Shown: in pieces, positions 22,790 to 34,990 of the stretch
Numbering within the stretch: the stretch's first letter is position 1
Layout of the letters: the number at the start of each line of letters is the position of its first letter
Assembly (NCBI GenBank): GCA_038030265.1
Contig: CM075937.1
Location: 22,134,001-22,198,000, forward strand
Length of the DNA: 64,000 nt
Direction of reading: 5' to 3'
Source: Corythucha ciliata
Taxonomy: Eukaryota > Arthropoda > Insecta > Hemiptera > Tingidae
Translations under genes and position numbers: made by a program
Notes under the pieces: model-generated
The model's database searches: none
The model's input: the letters and a program-made list of their open reading frames with translations, nothing else
What the model was told of the DNA's origin: nothing

Positions 22790-23420
22790 AAGAATAAGAA
22801 AAAAAAAATCAGTAGCTTCTGAAAGCTTCAAGGCTAAAACTGAAAAACAGCGCTAATCCGTAGCAGAAAGTAAAAAAAAAAAAAAAAATGCTAACGCCAA
22901 AATCAAGGAAAACTCTAAATTTTGAGCTCAAATTTGGAAAAAATGCTAATACACGGCAAAAAAGTGGGGAAAATGGCTAATATGCGACTCAAATTGCGGG
23001 AAACGCCAATCCGTGGCTAAAATTGAGAAAATTCGCAAATCAGAGGTTCTATCGAGCAGCTAAAATTGTGCAAAAACGACAGTTCACGGCTAAGCTAGCG
23101 AAAAGTCACCAATTCACGGACAAAATTGTGGTGAAATGTTCAAATTAAATTCTCGCTTCCACGCCTTCTGAAGGCAACTTTGCGGCTAAAAAAAGAAAAA
23201 AACAAATGCGATGCTAATATATGTAAAAATGATAATTTGCGGCTTGAAGAAAATACATTTTTAGCCTGACTAAAAATGAGAAGAAAGACTAATTTTCAAC
23301 CTAAATTGAGGAAAAAAGCTAATTCGATGCTAAAATGAAAAAATCGCCTATAAAACGCTACCACACTGCTAAATTTAAGAAAAAGCGCTAATTCGTGGGT
23401 GAAATTGAGGAAAATAACTA
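22790..23420. repeat. ~28-30 bp degenerate minisatellite (cgctaattcgcggctaaaatt type)
   Basis: Some 18-20 units, for example AATGCTAATACACGGCAAAA and AATCCGTGGCTAAAATTGAG, in a run of about 630 bases. Unit length drifts from 26 to 33 and mutations are frequent. Same family, opposite orientation, as 10720-10915. Confidence 0.8.
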
Positions 23421-24115
23421 TTTCCTGTTATTTTGAGACTTATATTGATATAGTCATGTTGACGTTAGATCAGGTCATTCGCTTTCAGTTCTGTGGAAAA
23501 GAAAAGGTCCCATACACCTCGAAGGAAATTTGACCCCGACGTTTCGTCATACACCTTACATGTTCCCGGCTATAATTTTAAACAATATTAGGGCACGTCA
23601 TATCAATCCGTCCGTCCACCCCTAAAAAATTTGAATGTTTTGAAATTCGTACTCCAAAAGTGACCTAACTGGATAGATGCGCCCTAATAGGAGATTGAAA
23701 CGAGTCCTTAAAACCCAGGAATGGTGCAAAAAATAAGGCGAGGAAGTGTAATCCATTTAGTAGACGAGGGTTGATTGGACAGAGGTGGACGGGATTCGCG
23801 AGGAATGACCTGTGCAGATTCCCCGCCCATAATTGAAGGCCCTTGTTGTCTTGAGCCGAATGTAGAAGCGCCAGGAAAAATCGAATGGCATACGGTGATT
23901 GTTAAGCACCCTCTCCGCCCTCACCATATTTTTTGTTGAGAAATGAATCGAGTGACCCCCCCCCCCTCCACCCAATTTTACTAAAGATCCGCCTTTGAAG
24001 GATAGAATTATTGTGGATCGCGAATCGCTTTTACGAAAAGAGAAAATGTGCTTTCGAATCCCGTCCGAAGTGTTGAGATTTTTCATTCATTTCCACTTCT
24101 CTCCTCGAGACAGGG
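23421..24115. other. No supported gene
   Basis: A C run near 23956 and short frames on both strands; no family match. Confidence 0.45.
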
Positions 24116-25100
24116 CCCTCTTTACTACAATTGGGGCCCCGGGGCCGGGGCTGACATTGGGCCCCCTCGATGAAGTGGGGTGAAAGCATTTTTTGGAATA
24201 TTATCCTTATTGTTTGAGCGCCTTGTCACAATTTTAGCGGCTATAATAAGCGATTTTCCTTCGGGACACGGGGTATCGGGGATTAACCACTCTCTCAATT
24301 TTAGCAGTGGATTAACGTTTTTTCTCAATTTTTTCCGCGGGAATCAGCTGTTTTCCACGAACTGGTGTTTTCTGAATTTAGCTGTAATCAGCGCTTTTCA
24401 TACCTTTCAGTCGAGAATTTGGGGGTTCCTCGACTTTGGCCAAGAATTAGAAATTTTTCCAGTTTAAGCCATGAATTAGCACTTTATCTCAATTTCAGTC
24501 GCATCATTTTGAGACCGTGAATTGGCGTTTTCTCAATTTTGGCTATGAACCGAGCACTTTTTCTAGATTTTAGCTGCTAATTCGTCTCATTTTTAACCAC
24601 GATATTACACCCGAAAACCGTGAATTACTTATTATTCAATTTTAGCTACGAGTGAGTGCTAGATTCCTTAATTTTTTTCCGGGGATTAGTGTTTTGACTC
24701 TCAATTTTAACTACGAGCGAGGGTTTTCTCAATTTCATCCGTGAATCAGCGTTTTCCTCAATTTTAGCCGTGAATTAGCTATTTTTTATTAACCATTTTA
24801 ATCGAAAGTCTAGGTTTATCACTGTTAGCTATTAGCCCTCCTCGCCCCTTCCTCGTTACGATAATGGCTACGGAGCAAACACCAGAAAACCGTAAACATT
24901 TGGGCAAATATTTATGATTAAAATAAATCTCTTTTTATTCTACGTTCGATCATCGTTGGTTGCCTATCGATAGATGATGAGTTTGACCTGAGTAATTTTT
25001 TTCCAAATTAGATGAAAATTTTGATTAATCTGGGGCCCCCCTTGACGCGGGGCCCCGGGCCCAGGCCCGTCGGGTCCCCGCCTAAAGACGGCACTGCCTC
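24116..25100. mobile_element. Possible element bounded by GGGGCCCCGGG blocks, filled with minisatellite
   Basis: A GC-rich block near 24116-24180 (ggggccccggggccgggg) and another near 25030-25095 (ggggccccgggcccaggccc) bracket ~850 bases. Most of that stretch is the ~28 bp minisatellite in the ctcaattttagccgtgaatt orientation (24270-24800). The right block ends ...GACGGCACTGCC, whose reverse complement begins with CAGTGCCGTC, a start seen in some DNA transposons. I cannot find a matching left terminus. Confidence 0.3.
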
Positions 25101-25489
25101 GATTAAGACACAGCTTGCAGATTCCACGCTTCTGTTCATATGTTTCACTTACAATTGGAGTACAAATTTATTTAAATTTACTTCTTGATGATGAAATAGC
25201 GTAAATTAAGTAGCAACTAAGTAAATTAGCAATAGCAACTAAGTAAATTAGTGGCACTAATTTTACCTTCATGCTTCACCGAATACTTGAACGCAACGCG
25301 GAGAGAATGACTTAGCTAAGAACTCAGTTCGGAAAAAGAGGAAACCAGAAAATATAAAAAATAAGATGATGATGAAGAAGGATACAACCTTTTTTGTCTG
25401 TAAGTGCGCTTTTCACCTAATAAGCGTCTTCAGAGCCCTCTCCCTTTTCCCGTCAAACAGGCCAGCTTTTCTTAAAAACTGCAATTGCA

Positions 25490-25640
25490 AGAGTGTTGCA
25501 CAAGACTCTTGTTCTTGCACAAGGCACATTCCCGGAGTCTTGCAGGAAGTCCACAATCAAGTCTTGGTCTTGGTCTTGTTCTTGTTCTTGCTGCAAGAGT
25601 CTTGCGAGACTGCAAGAACCAAGACCATTCTTGCCCATCA
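25490..25640. repeat. CTTGTT/CAAGAC low-complexity, partly palindromic tract
   Basis: Alternating runs of cttggtcttg and caagagtcttgc, with GCAAGAGTCTTGC palindromes. Both strands carry open frames as a result; these are not genes. Confidence 0.7.
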
Positions 25641-25689
25641 CTACAACGAGGAACCGCTTGAATTTCAACTATTTTGAATTAATAAAATT

Positions 25690-28600
25690 TACCACGCGTG
25701 TACAGTAAAAAAACAGCAGAAATTAAGGCACCAATCTGCAGCTTATAACAACGGCCTATTCAAAATAATCGGGTGAGGGTTGTTCAATTTGGGAACAGTT
25801 ATAATGTCATTAACGCAATTATGTGCGTTCAAAACTTTTGTTAACAGCCCATTTAGCCACAACCCGATTGACCTGGAAAGCTTTACAACACAAGTTTCGC
25901 CTAAACTCCTTTCCATCAGTTTTCCTTGTGTGCCTTTGTCACCCCAACCCCACCGCCTCCTCCCTTCCCCACAACACCATTTCAAACTCACTCACAACGG
26001 GATATCCTGAAACAAAACTACCTAGGGGAGTTGACTTATGTTCTGGAAATAAAAAGAAGGGAGAGAGCAGCAGATCCGATTTGTTTACTCAAGACTCACT
26101 TCAGATCACTTCGCGCTCTTGTTTACTCGTCCCCGTAGCACAGCGTCTTTCTTACTGTACAAACGTCGTATAGAAAAGGAAGAGAAAAAGGAGGCAAAAG
26201 TCACTGTCTTCCCCCGTCCAGCTTTTGTTCTCCGAGAAACAACCCCCTCCTCCATTCCGTCCATTTCACTCTTTTACTAGTCCGCTATTTTCCTCTTTTT
26301 TCTCACTTTCCCAAGCTGTCCACATTTTCCCTTGTCCAACATTTTTCTATAGACTCTCAATAGTTGTCCGGAAGACCAAGCCGCGGGTGGGGGAGGGAAG
26401 TGGAGGCTTTTTTGTTTCGACCAAAACGTCCGGGGGACTCATATAGGAAACTACTTCATGGTGGTGACAGCGTTATTACTTTTATTTTTTTTTGGAAGCT
26501 TCTATATTGTCCCGGTGACATTGTACACTCGGCGCGAAAGAACGTCCTATTGATGTGAAAAAGTAGTTAGGGGGGGGGAATTAATTAACTTGGGGAGGGT
26601 GAGGAATAGCTTTATCTGTCAATTCACCCCTTCCGTCCCACCATTTTGCACAATTTAAAGGAATTTGAGTGGAAAATCGTTTTGTAATGAACTGCTAAAA
26701 GTTGCGAGAAAAGGAGTGAGAGTGATAGAAGGAGAATCAAGGTGTAAAACGGCGATGGGAGTTGGCAAACTGTAGTTAATTTCTAAACCCGGGAACTTGA
26801 TTGTAATAATTGCTTCGGCAGTTAAATTAATGATCGCTTTAGGAGTGGAGGGAATATGAAGGGTGGTGAGAGCTACGATCATTGACTTTGTACCTTACAA
26901 AAGACCCACCCTTTCTACCCCTGTTCGATTTGGGGGGATTGTATCAGTGGGAAGGGGGGCATAAGAAATTCTTTAGGCGCTTAATTAAACCGCTTATAGA
27001 AGTTTTATTCTTATAAGAATCTGATGCGACATTCTGGAAAATATTTTTTACTCGTCACGTAAAGGAATTCATCCGTTAAATCAAGGGCATACTGCTCCGC
27101 TATGGAATGGTGGATAGGTTAATAGAATCAGGCAAGGGGTTATATGTACATTTTCTCGGAGAGAAGAATCTTCGCGTTATGGGCGAGGGGACTCCGGGAA
27201 GATTGCCAAAGGCGTCTCGGTTGTGGAGAAGGGGTCGGTTGGAATTTCATCCTTATTTTTCCCTTCCACCCCTTCATACGCATCACCCAAAAACTCTCCA
27301 TCATACCCCCTACACCCTCGTCCATCCACTCGGAAAAGCCTCGTCTCTCGTCATCGTTGTTCCTCCTATATCTCTAGGGAAATAACTTCTAAAAATAATT
27401 CTGTAATTTCTCGCTTGACAGGTCACCATTGTCGGGGATCTCTTGCGTCTTTACGTTGTAAACTTCTCAAACAGCAAGCTCTAAAGTTCCATACACTGTA
27501 TTATAAGAACTTTTCAGCAGATAAGAAAAAAAAAGTTGGGGGTGTTTCTAGAGAGAAAAAAAGTTAATAGCCCACAAAATATGAGGCCCTAAAAATCCAT
27601 TCCCTACCGTACACAAAAGAGGCGAGAAAATACAACGAAAATGACTTGATGGAGAACAGCGTGAACGGTTGAGATGGTTGGGGGGGGGGGTAGTAGAGAA
27701 GAACGAGTTATAAAGAAATTTCATCTCTCTAACAACGCCATCAAAACTAACACCCGAGTTGCTTCCAACCATCACAAGCTCAAATCCGTCCATTCCATCG
27801 CAGCATCTCCCCCCACTACACACCCAATCCACCCGTCTATAACGAGTAAAGTGAAAAATCAAAGTTTGCTCCCCGAGACTTTCTGACTTTTTTTTTTTTC
27901 TCTCTCTCTCTCTCTATACGGAATAACTCCATCTCACTCAGCGTCGAACAGGCGTGAAATCTGCTCCAATAGAGCGGTAATGAAATAATTTACGGGTGGG
28001 GAAAATGGAAGACGTGGATGGTTGTGTTGTTGATGGGGGTCCAAGGGGAAGATAAGCCCCTTTACCAAAAAAAAAAAAAAAAAAAAAGCAGAAGACGACT
28101 TTTATAGAACCGAAGGGAAAGATGAAAGTTTTTTCGCTAGTATAGCGCCGCCGCCCACCCCACCGTTTTTAAACCTTGAAATATACAAATTGTGTGACGA
28201 GGGGCTGTAAAAGAAATAAAGTATAGAAATGGAGTGAAGGAAAACTAGAAAAATTCCGTCATGAATTCTGAAAGTTTCTAATCTCTTTCAATATACGTCA
28301 AAAATGAATTCTAAAGGGAATACAATAACGAATTTAGGGGACACGAGAAAGGTGGGACGAAGTTGATTCTTGAAGTTAAAGCGATTGTTGGTTGAAGAAA
28401 AAAAAAAAAAGTTGCCACCACAGTGAATGTGGCTGAGGGAGAGGGGAGGCAAAAGCGAGAAGTCGCGTCACGTTTCAAAATGATAATAAATCAAATCATT
28501 CTAACTTCCCTCTTCGGAGGTCCCAAGAAATAAGGGATCTGACGAGGGTGAAGAGTGCACTGTGAATGGTTGTGGGTGAGGGGGGAGGTAAAGACAGACG

Positions 28601-29563
28601 AGTATCACTGTGGAGAGACGGTGCTTGGTTGAAATAAGTTCCACAGGAGTTGACTGAGTGAGTGGGGGGGTTTTTAAGAAGGGGTAGAATGTGGAATAAA
28701 TTCATCTCGTAATTTTTCAGACCTTTGGCTCCCTTTACACGATGATGGGACAGGGGTGAGGTTCCCTTCATTCTCCCTTTTACTTTGGATTGTGGGAGAC
28801 TATAGTCCCTTCCGAAGCTTTTAAATCGGCTGAACCCCACCCCACCCAACCAGAGCTATAGTTTTTTTTTTGATCGAACTGAAACCTTATCCCTCTCTCA
28901 ACCCCTTCAAATCGCTCCCATAAATGAAAAATGCGCATTATGGTAAATATGTAAAGGAGAGGCGTGATCGTGAAGTGGAAATATAAAGAGCACCCAAAAG
29001 AATAATTCAATTTGTTTAAAGTACGTTTTATTTGAAATTTTTTGAAAGGTTTTACTGAATAACAGTCTTCGTGCTTTTATGGGAAGAGATGAATCGATTT
29101 ACTGGCTGTAAGCAATAAAAATAACTGCCTCTGACAACAGTGTCAAACGTATATGCACAAGCACAGTGTATAGTGCCTTTCGGGCGTTATGGAATCGCTG
29201 TGTTTACACGTTAAAGCAGAGTAGCCCCAGGGAGTTCACCTACAGTTCCCTCACACACACACACACAGTATTCGCGTCAGAACCAGTCTAATGACTGGAA
29301 GGGGGGGGGGACGCGCTTCGAAAGCTCACGAATGGTGAAGTGAGGGCTAAACATTTCTTTTTCACCAAGGGTGCCAAAATGGTTGGACTAAACAAATTGA
29401 GAGGCTCAGTCAACTGCTTCTGGACAGAGTCGGTTGAATTATATAATGACCCTTTCCGACGTTGAAAGTCAGTTTCTGGTCTTAAATAATTAATCTTTTA
29501 CATAGCTAAATTACCTTAAAAAAAAACAACGAAATATTGCTAGAAAATGTATTAATTGGGCGA
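25690..29563. other. Unique, purine/pyrimidine-skewed DNA without a supported gene
   Basis: Nearly four kilobases with many short overlapping frames of low complexity (Pro/Ser/Leu-rich), typical of C- and T-rich strand segments. Contains G runs near 26570, 27680 and 29305, a (CT)n tract at about 27899-27916, an A run at 28069-28087, and a (CA)n tract at about 29253-29267. No exon has phased splice partners. Confidence 0.5.
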
Positions 29564-29857
29564 ATTGAGTCAGTCAAAAACATGAAATATAGGCACGTTT
29601 GGGCCAAAAACTGGGGTTTCAGGGACTAAATCCATCATTTTTGGGTGAATCATAAATGTTTTGCCGCGAAATTGACAATTCTATAATGAAGGTGTCATCG
29701 GTTTTACTACTGGTAGACAGTTCCAGGGGCTGTTCTATCGGTTTAATATGCGAAGCTGTCAGTCGGGGCTTTTAAATTGACAGTTTCCTGGCCGAATCTG
29801 CCTACTTAGCGGTGGGGGGGGGGGAGGCATAGTTCGGATTTCCGTGGCGGAGTAGCC
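29564..29857. repeat. Left arm of a ~290 bp inverted repeat
   Basis: Matches the reverse complement of 32806-33094, with shared blocks TTGACAATTCTATAATGAAG, GACAGTTCCAGGGGC and GGAGGCATAGTTC. About 15-20% divergence by eye. The arms are ~3 kb apart. Confidence 0.8.
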
Positions 29858-30287
29858 AAAGCACAGCTGAATGCACTAAATTTTTTAAGGCTAAAGTTCC
29901 CTTTTTTACCATAAAAACATACCTTTCGGCCTTCTGAAACATGTTCTAATATTAAAGGGAACAAAAACGTGCATTTAGACTTTTTGGTTGGTTCAGTCGA
30001 TTTTCTCAACTAAATTGTGGATCATCGAGGTCCGCTAGAGTGGATTAGGTTCTCCGCATAATTTATGTCTTCAGGGCTTTTGGTTACAACTTCCACAGCG
30101 TTTCTTTGCGTGTAATTTTGTGGGCACTCAAAAAACGTATCAATCCGTTAAGAAAGGTATAGAAACCCATCACACAGAACAATCCTTTGAATGACTGGTC
30201 TGGTCGACTCCTTGAAGCAACCCCTTAAAAAATATTTTAGGACATTGATGTTAGTAAGTATAAGCAACGCCCCAAAATAGTCACAAC

Positions 30288-31470
30288 CAGTGGCGGCTCG
30301 TGGTCTCTTGACGGGGTGGGGCTCGTCATCTTCATAAATATCATTTATTAAAAATCTCGGCGAGATAGCGGATTTTGTTTATGCTTTACTTTGAATAGTA
30401 GTTCACGAATAGGAATTCGTTGTGTAGTTAAAAGCCAGAATGCCTTGAGGGAAAAGTGCGGGCTTCGGATAAATTATTTGTTGGACAACGTGCATACACA
30501 AGCGTTCAATAGGTATTGCCCTGCATGGCCATTTGAGAAAAAAAATTCAAACCCGACACCACTTGGACGTGTCGAACCACTCAGCTTTTGAATAGGTGTC
30601 TACATTTCGAGTTCCGGATGGTTTGCTCCCCTTTTCCTTTACTAGCTGTCGGCGTCAAGTTTAGATAAGGAGTCAATCGACTGAGATTCTTGATCTCAAT
30701 CCTCTCGAGAAAATACCAAGAGCCTGCAGATTTTGACACTATTCATGCTAAAACCAACTTGAAACTGCGTACCTGAATTGCTGAATTAACACACTTGTTC
30801 TCCTTTATTTAAATGTGAAATTGGAAACTGCGCATATTAAAAGACTGAACCACCTCGCACAAATCACAAAGTGCACCTCGAAGGAAAGAAAAAAATACCG
30901 ACACGACAACAATAAACAATACACCGACTGAAAACCGGCTGAAATCTAGAGAAGACCGAGAGGTTCCTTTTCCCTCCTATCTCTACTAGACAACATTTTT
31001 CTACTCCCCATACAAAACCCAGCTTAATGAGACGTCAACACTTCTACAAAGAGTAAAAGTTGTCGAACGCTCATTCCCAGTTCCACAAAGAAATGCATTG
31101 GAGCCCCGGTTTGGTGCCCGGATTTGATGATGAAGCGTCGAAAGGAAGGGAGGGAAAAGAGCCTTTTGCGCACCCAATTTTCTGCGCGTTCGGGGCACAG
31201 GACCACACTGGAAATATTAATTTGTCCCTTGAAATATATGGTGGTTTCTCTTCCAACAAGAACGGTTGAATATCCGCCTGTTGAAAGCAAAATGAGAAGG
31301 TAATTTCTGAAAATTGCAAAAAAGAAGCTAACTTTTTATTTATTTTTTTTGGAATTTCTAATTTTTCTGAAGTCATTTTGCCCTTTTTTCTTGTTTTTTT
31401 TTGCATAAATTTTGGGTCCTATTTTTGGTGGGGCGTGTGCCCAAATGCCCTAGTGGACGAGCCGCCCCTC
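30288..31470. mobile_element. hAT-type non-autonomous element with 8 bp target duplication
   Basis: GTCACAAC at 30280-30287 is repeated exactly at 31471-31478. The ends are CAGTGGCGGCTCGT at left and, on the other strand, GAGGGGCGGCTCGT at right. CAGTGGCGG-type ends with an 8 bp duplication are typical of the hAT superfamily. Open frames inside (near 30391-30591 and 31001-31406) show no transposase motifs that I recognise, so it is non-autonomous or badly decayed. Confidence 0.8.
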
Positions 31471-31929
31471 GTCACAACAAAAGGGGCCACCGTGAGTTAA
31501 GATATTACACAGAAAAAAAAGGGGTTTTAAAATGTCGCTTTGAGGGTTAAATGAAGAAAAACGCTAAAATTCGATGACTAAGCTCATAATGCACAGCTCA
31601 AAGAAATCGCTCCGCATTCAGCAGTCAAAGTGCTGGCTTAGCCAGCACTACTTCTACTACTATAGTGGTGGTCGAGGGGGACAACCTCCCGGGGGCACAG
31701 GGTCCCAAGGGAAGCATCTAGTAAAACGACGAGGAAAATGGCGGACGACAACAAATGCACAGAAGCGCATTCGCTCTATGAATATATTCAAAAAGGTAAA
31801 AATCGAAATAAATTAGCTAACATGTAGGTAGGTAGCATTGGCATTGTCGTGTCGCCCTCTGGATTTGAAGCCATGGCGATTTCTGGATTTTCCGGCTGGA
31901 ATATAGAGAAAATACGCTGATCCCCAATG

Positions 31930-32350
31930 CCGGAGTTCCTTAGGCGGCTAAAAATTAGAAAGCACAATAATGTGCTGTTCCTGGCTAAAATGTTGCAGAG
32001 TTATAATATTCGTGGCTAAAATTATGAAAAAGCGCTAATTCGAGGTTTCTAGATTCAAGTTACGGAATTATCAGTTTCACGAGGAAATTTTCAATTTTAT
32101 AAGGAAGTAATCAATTTTATGGGGAAATTGTCTATTTGAGGAGGAAATTGTCAATTTCATAAGGAAATCGTGAATTTTATGAGGAAATTGTCAATTTTAT
32201 GAGGAATATGTCAATTTTATGAGGAAATTGTCTATTTCATGAGGAAATTGTCAATTTTATGAGGAAATTTTCAATTTTATGAGGAAATTGTATATTTTAT
32301 GGGAAAATTTCAATTTTATGAGGAATTTGTCAATTTCATAAAGTGACTCA
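31930..32350. repeat. 20 bp minisatellite (gaggaaattgtcaattttat)
   Basis: From about 32075 to 32345 the unit GAGGAAATTGTCAATTTTAT repeats some 13 times with small changes (tat for caa, ttc for ttt). Bases 31930-32060 upstream hold a few units of the ~28 bp family (gctaattcgaggtttc, ggctaaaattatg). Confidence 0.9.
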
Positions 32351-32805
32351 ATTTTATGAACAGCCAATTTAGGAAAATTTGTTTGCCAGTAAACCAATTT
32401 CGCTGGGTGGCCTATTTCAGAGACTTCGAAATACTGGGCGGTCCGTTTCAATTAAGCGACCGAGTGAGGCACGGATCCAAGTGAAGAGTGGGGTTGAACT
32501 GCAGGCCCCTCCTGCCAAAAACCCAAACATGTTGGGTGGTCTTATCACAATATTTATGGTATTTATGGTGGGTTTTTGAGATTTCCTGTGAGTCGAAAAC
32601 CCCCAAAACATTGAAAATAGAGTGGCGGAAAACAGCTGAGGGCAATAATTGAGATGATGCACTCGGTTGTGGGTAAACTTGAGCAAAAGCAGTCATTCGC
32701 GACCGAAATTCCAAATATTGCCAGCTCGTGGTAGCCAACATCTGGAAAAACTTCTAATTTGATAGCTCTGAAACTTCTGTGCAGTCAGCTCCATGGAGGG
32801 TGTTT
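32351..32805. other. No supported gene
   Basis: Between the minisatellite and the right arm of the inverted repeat. Overlapping short frames, none recognisable. Confidence 0.4.
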
Positions 32806-33094
32806 TGCTACTCCGTCACAGAAATCGGAACTATGCCTCCCTCCCACCACTAAGTAGCCAGATTCGGCCAGAAAACTGTCAATTTAGAAGCCTCGACTGG
32901 CAGTTTTGCATAATAAACTGATAGAACTGCCCCTGGAACTGTTTATCAGTATAGTAAAACCGATGACTCCTTCTTTATATTGTCAATTTCGCGGCGAAAC
33001 ATTAACGATTCACCCAAAAATGACGGATTCAGTACTTGAAACCCCAGTTTTTGGCCGGAACGTGCCTATACTTCTTGTTTTTCACTGACTAAAT
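32806..33094. repeat. Right arm of the ~290 bp inverted repeat
   Basis: Inverted partner of 29564-29857. The C run in tccctcccacc corresponds to the G run near 29813 in the left arm. Confidence 0.8.
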
Positions 33095-34899
33095 TCATTG
33101 CAAACCTCTCTTGAAGCGCCACTAAGTGGCGCTATGCTAATAGTGGAATATTAAATTGAATGAGGAAGTAACATAAAAAATAAAAATCACTGGAAACATT
33201 TTTTTTCGAAAGGAAATGACTAAATATGTCCAGGAATTGAATATTAGTGCGTAAATGATTGATTTAGATTTATAGCGAAATAATAAAACTTGCAATTTTT
33301 TTTTTTACGGCCGGTGTGTGACTCGTGACGTGGCTAAGGGGTTGTGACCCCTCCCAACCATCCGCATCCTTGCTGTTATTATGTCTTGCCCCTTCTCGTC
33401 CTACCCATTCTCTTAAGTCCTATTGTTTGATTTGTGGGAAGCTATTGTGAAGGTCATGCGAAGGCTGTTATTACGTCATCAGTCTATCTAGCCTATTTAA
33501 AATGGGTCCCGCAACCCAATAGTTTTAAAAATTAATAAAAAAATATAGGGTCTGATTTTATTTGAACGAATCGTGTTTTCATGAGTTTTAGGTACCCAAG
33601 CTATCACGACAGCACGGTTTTGGAAAATGTGTTACTTCCTTATTGGGAATGCCCACACGGTGCCACTTTAGAATCGCTTCAAAAAGAAGCGTGTCTTGTA
33701 TAGTGACGGACGCCGAGTGGTGCTTCTTTAATTTAAACCCCCGCACACGAATTCACATAGTGGCGCTTTTGATTTATTTTGATTTATTGGCGCCACAGAG
33801 AAGCGAAGTTGATGTTGACTTGAATGTGTCACAACTCAAACAATGTGAACGTGAGTGCTTCTCAATGTGGCCTAAAATTAGCTTATAGCGTTGCTTTGTT
33901 GCTATCCGTGGATTTTTTTCCCTCAATTCCAGGGTGATTCACAAGTTCCAAACCTTTTCTCATGAACAAAACAAAACAGGGAAACAGGGTCAAACAGGGA
34001 AAAATTCGTTGGAATGTACAAAATTGATGTATTTCAAGAGTCAAATCCTCGAAATTCAACTTCGTAGGGAGCAAAACCCGTGAAATTAGTTTTTGAAAGA
34101 CCCAAACCTGCAAAATTAGTTCCAGGACTGAGCTAAAACCGTTAAATAGTGGTCAGAATGTGTCAAATTGATCTATTTCAGGTTTAAAATGCGTCAAATT
34201 TTGTTTTTGAGGAGCCAATCTCACCAAACTTGGTACGAAATTAGGACCATGGGCGAAGCGAAATAGAATTTTCGGGAAAAATAAAATCTGCACGAATATG
34301 AATTCTCCGTGGAAATAATACAGAAACCCAAATCATTTTCATTTTTTATGAGACGAAGCAGAGAAACCGAATTCGAAGAGTCAAACCCCCGCAAACTGGT
34401 TGTTTTTCCCTGATTCCACACAGCGGCCGCAAGCTATGTACTCAGCTTCGTGTACGATCGAGAGCATTCCGTGGATTCCACATCTGTCGGCAAGTGACAG
34501 CTGCAGAAAAAAAAAATCGATAGGCACCCAGAAAATTTGCCAAGCGCCACCAGAAGCCCTCAAACTGTAAGTTTCTATTGTGCACAAAATGTCACTGATG
34601 TCTCTGAAAGCAATTCTGAAATTCGTGGTCAATTTGTCAGTTCCTGTTTATTGTCGGATTTGTAGTCAAATTCACACATGTTTGCTGGAAAGAACCGATT
34701 CTGCGTCTGGTGACCAATTGGGGGGGGGGGATGGTCTTCCTGACTGCCTGAAAATGACAACTTGAACAATTTATACAAGTACCCCGATTTCGTGCCTCTC
34801 TTCGTTTTTCTCTTCGGAGAGACATTCTGCTATTCTCTGAAATGAACTATAACAATAAGGAATTAGATGTTGATAGTCGATTGAATAATAATAAAAAAA
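33095..34899. other. No supported gene; degenerate ~40-45 bp repeat in part
   Basis: 33930-34400 holds loosely repeated units of the kind (gtcaaacc)(cgtgaaattagtttttga)(agaccc). Similar text occurs at 40310-40470 and 48480-48800. A G run lies near 34720. Nothing coding is supported. Confidence 0.45.
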
Positions 34900-34990
34900 C
34901 ATTTTTGTTTTGTGCTCTCACAACACCTAAGCAATGAAGGCTCTTGCCGAGGGGCTTGTGGGTAGGCGTCCTACCCACAAAACAAAAATG
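34900..34990. repeat. 91 bp short TIR element with internal hairpin
   Basis: ATTTTTGTTTTGTG at the left and CACAAAACAAAAAT at the right are perfect inverted repeats. Just inside the right end is the hairpin TTGTGGGTAGGcgtCCTACCCACAA. No coding sequence. Confidence 0.55.

Noticed and set aside
23757..24467. Overlapping frames of 60-109 codons
   Set aside because: No family resemblance; they cross a C run and minisatellite units.
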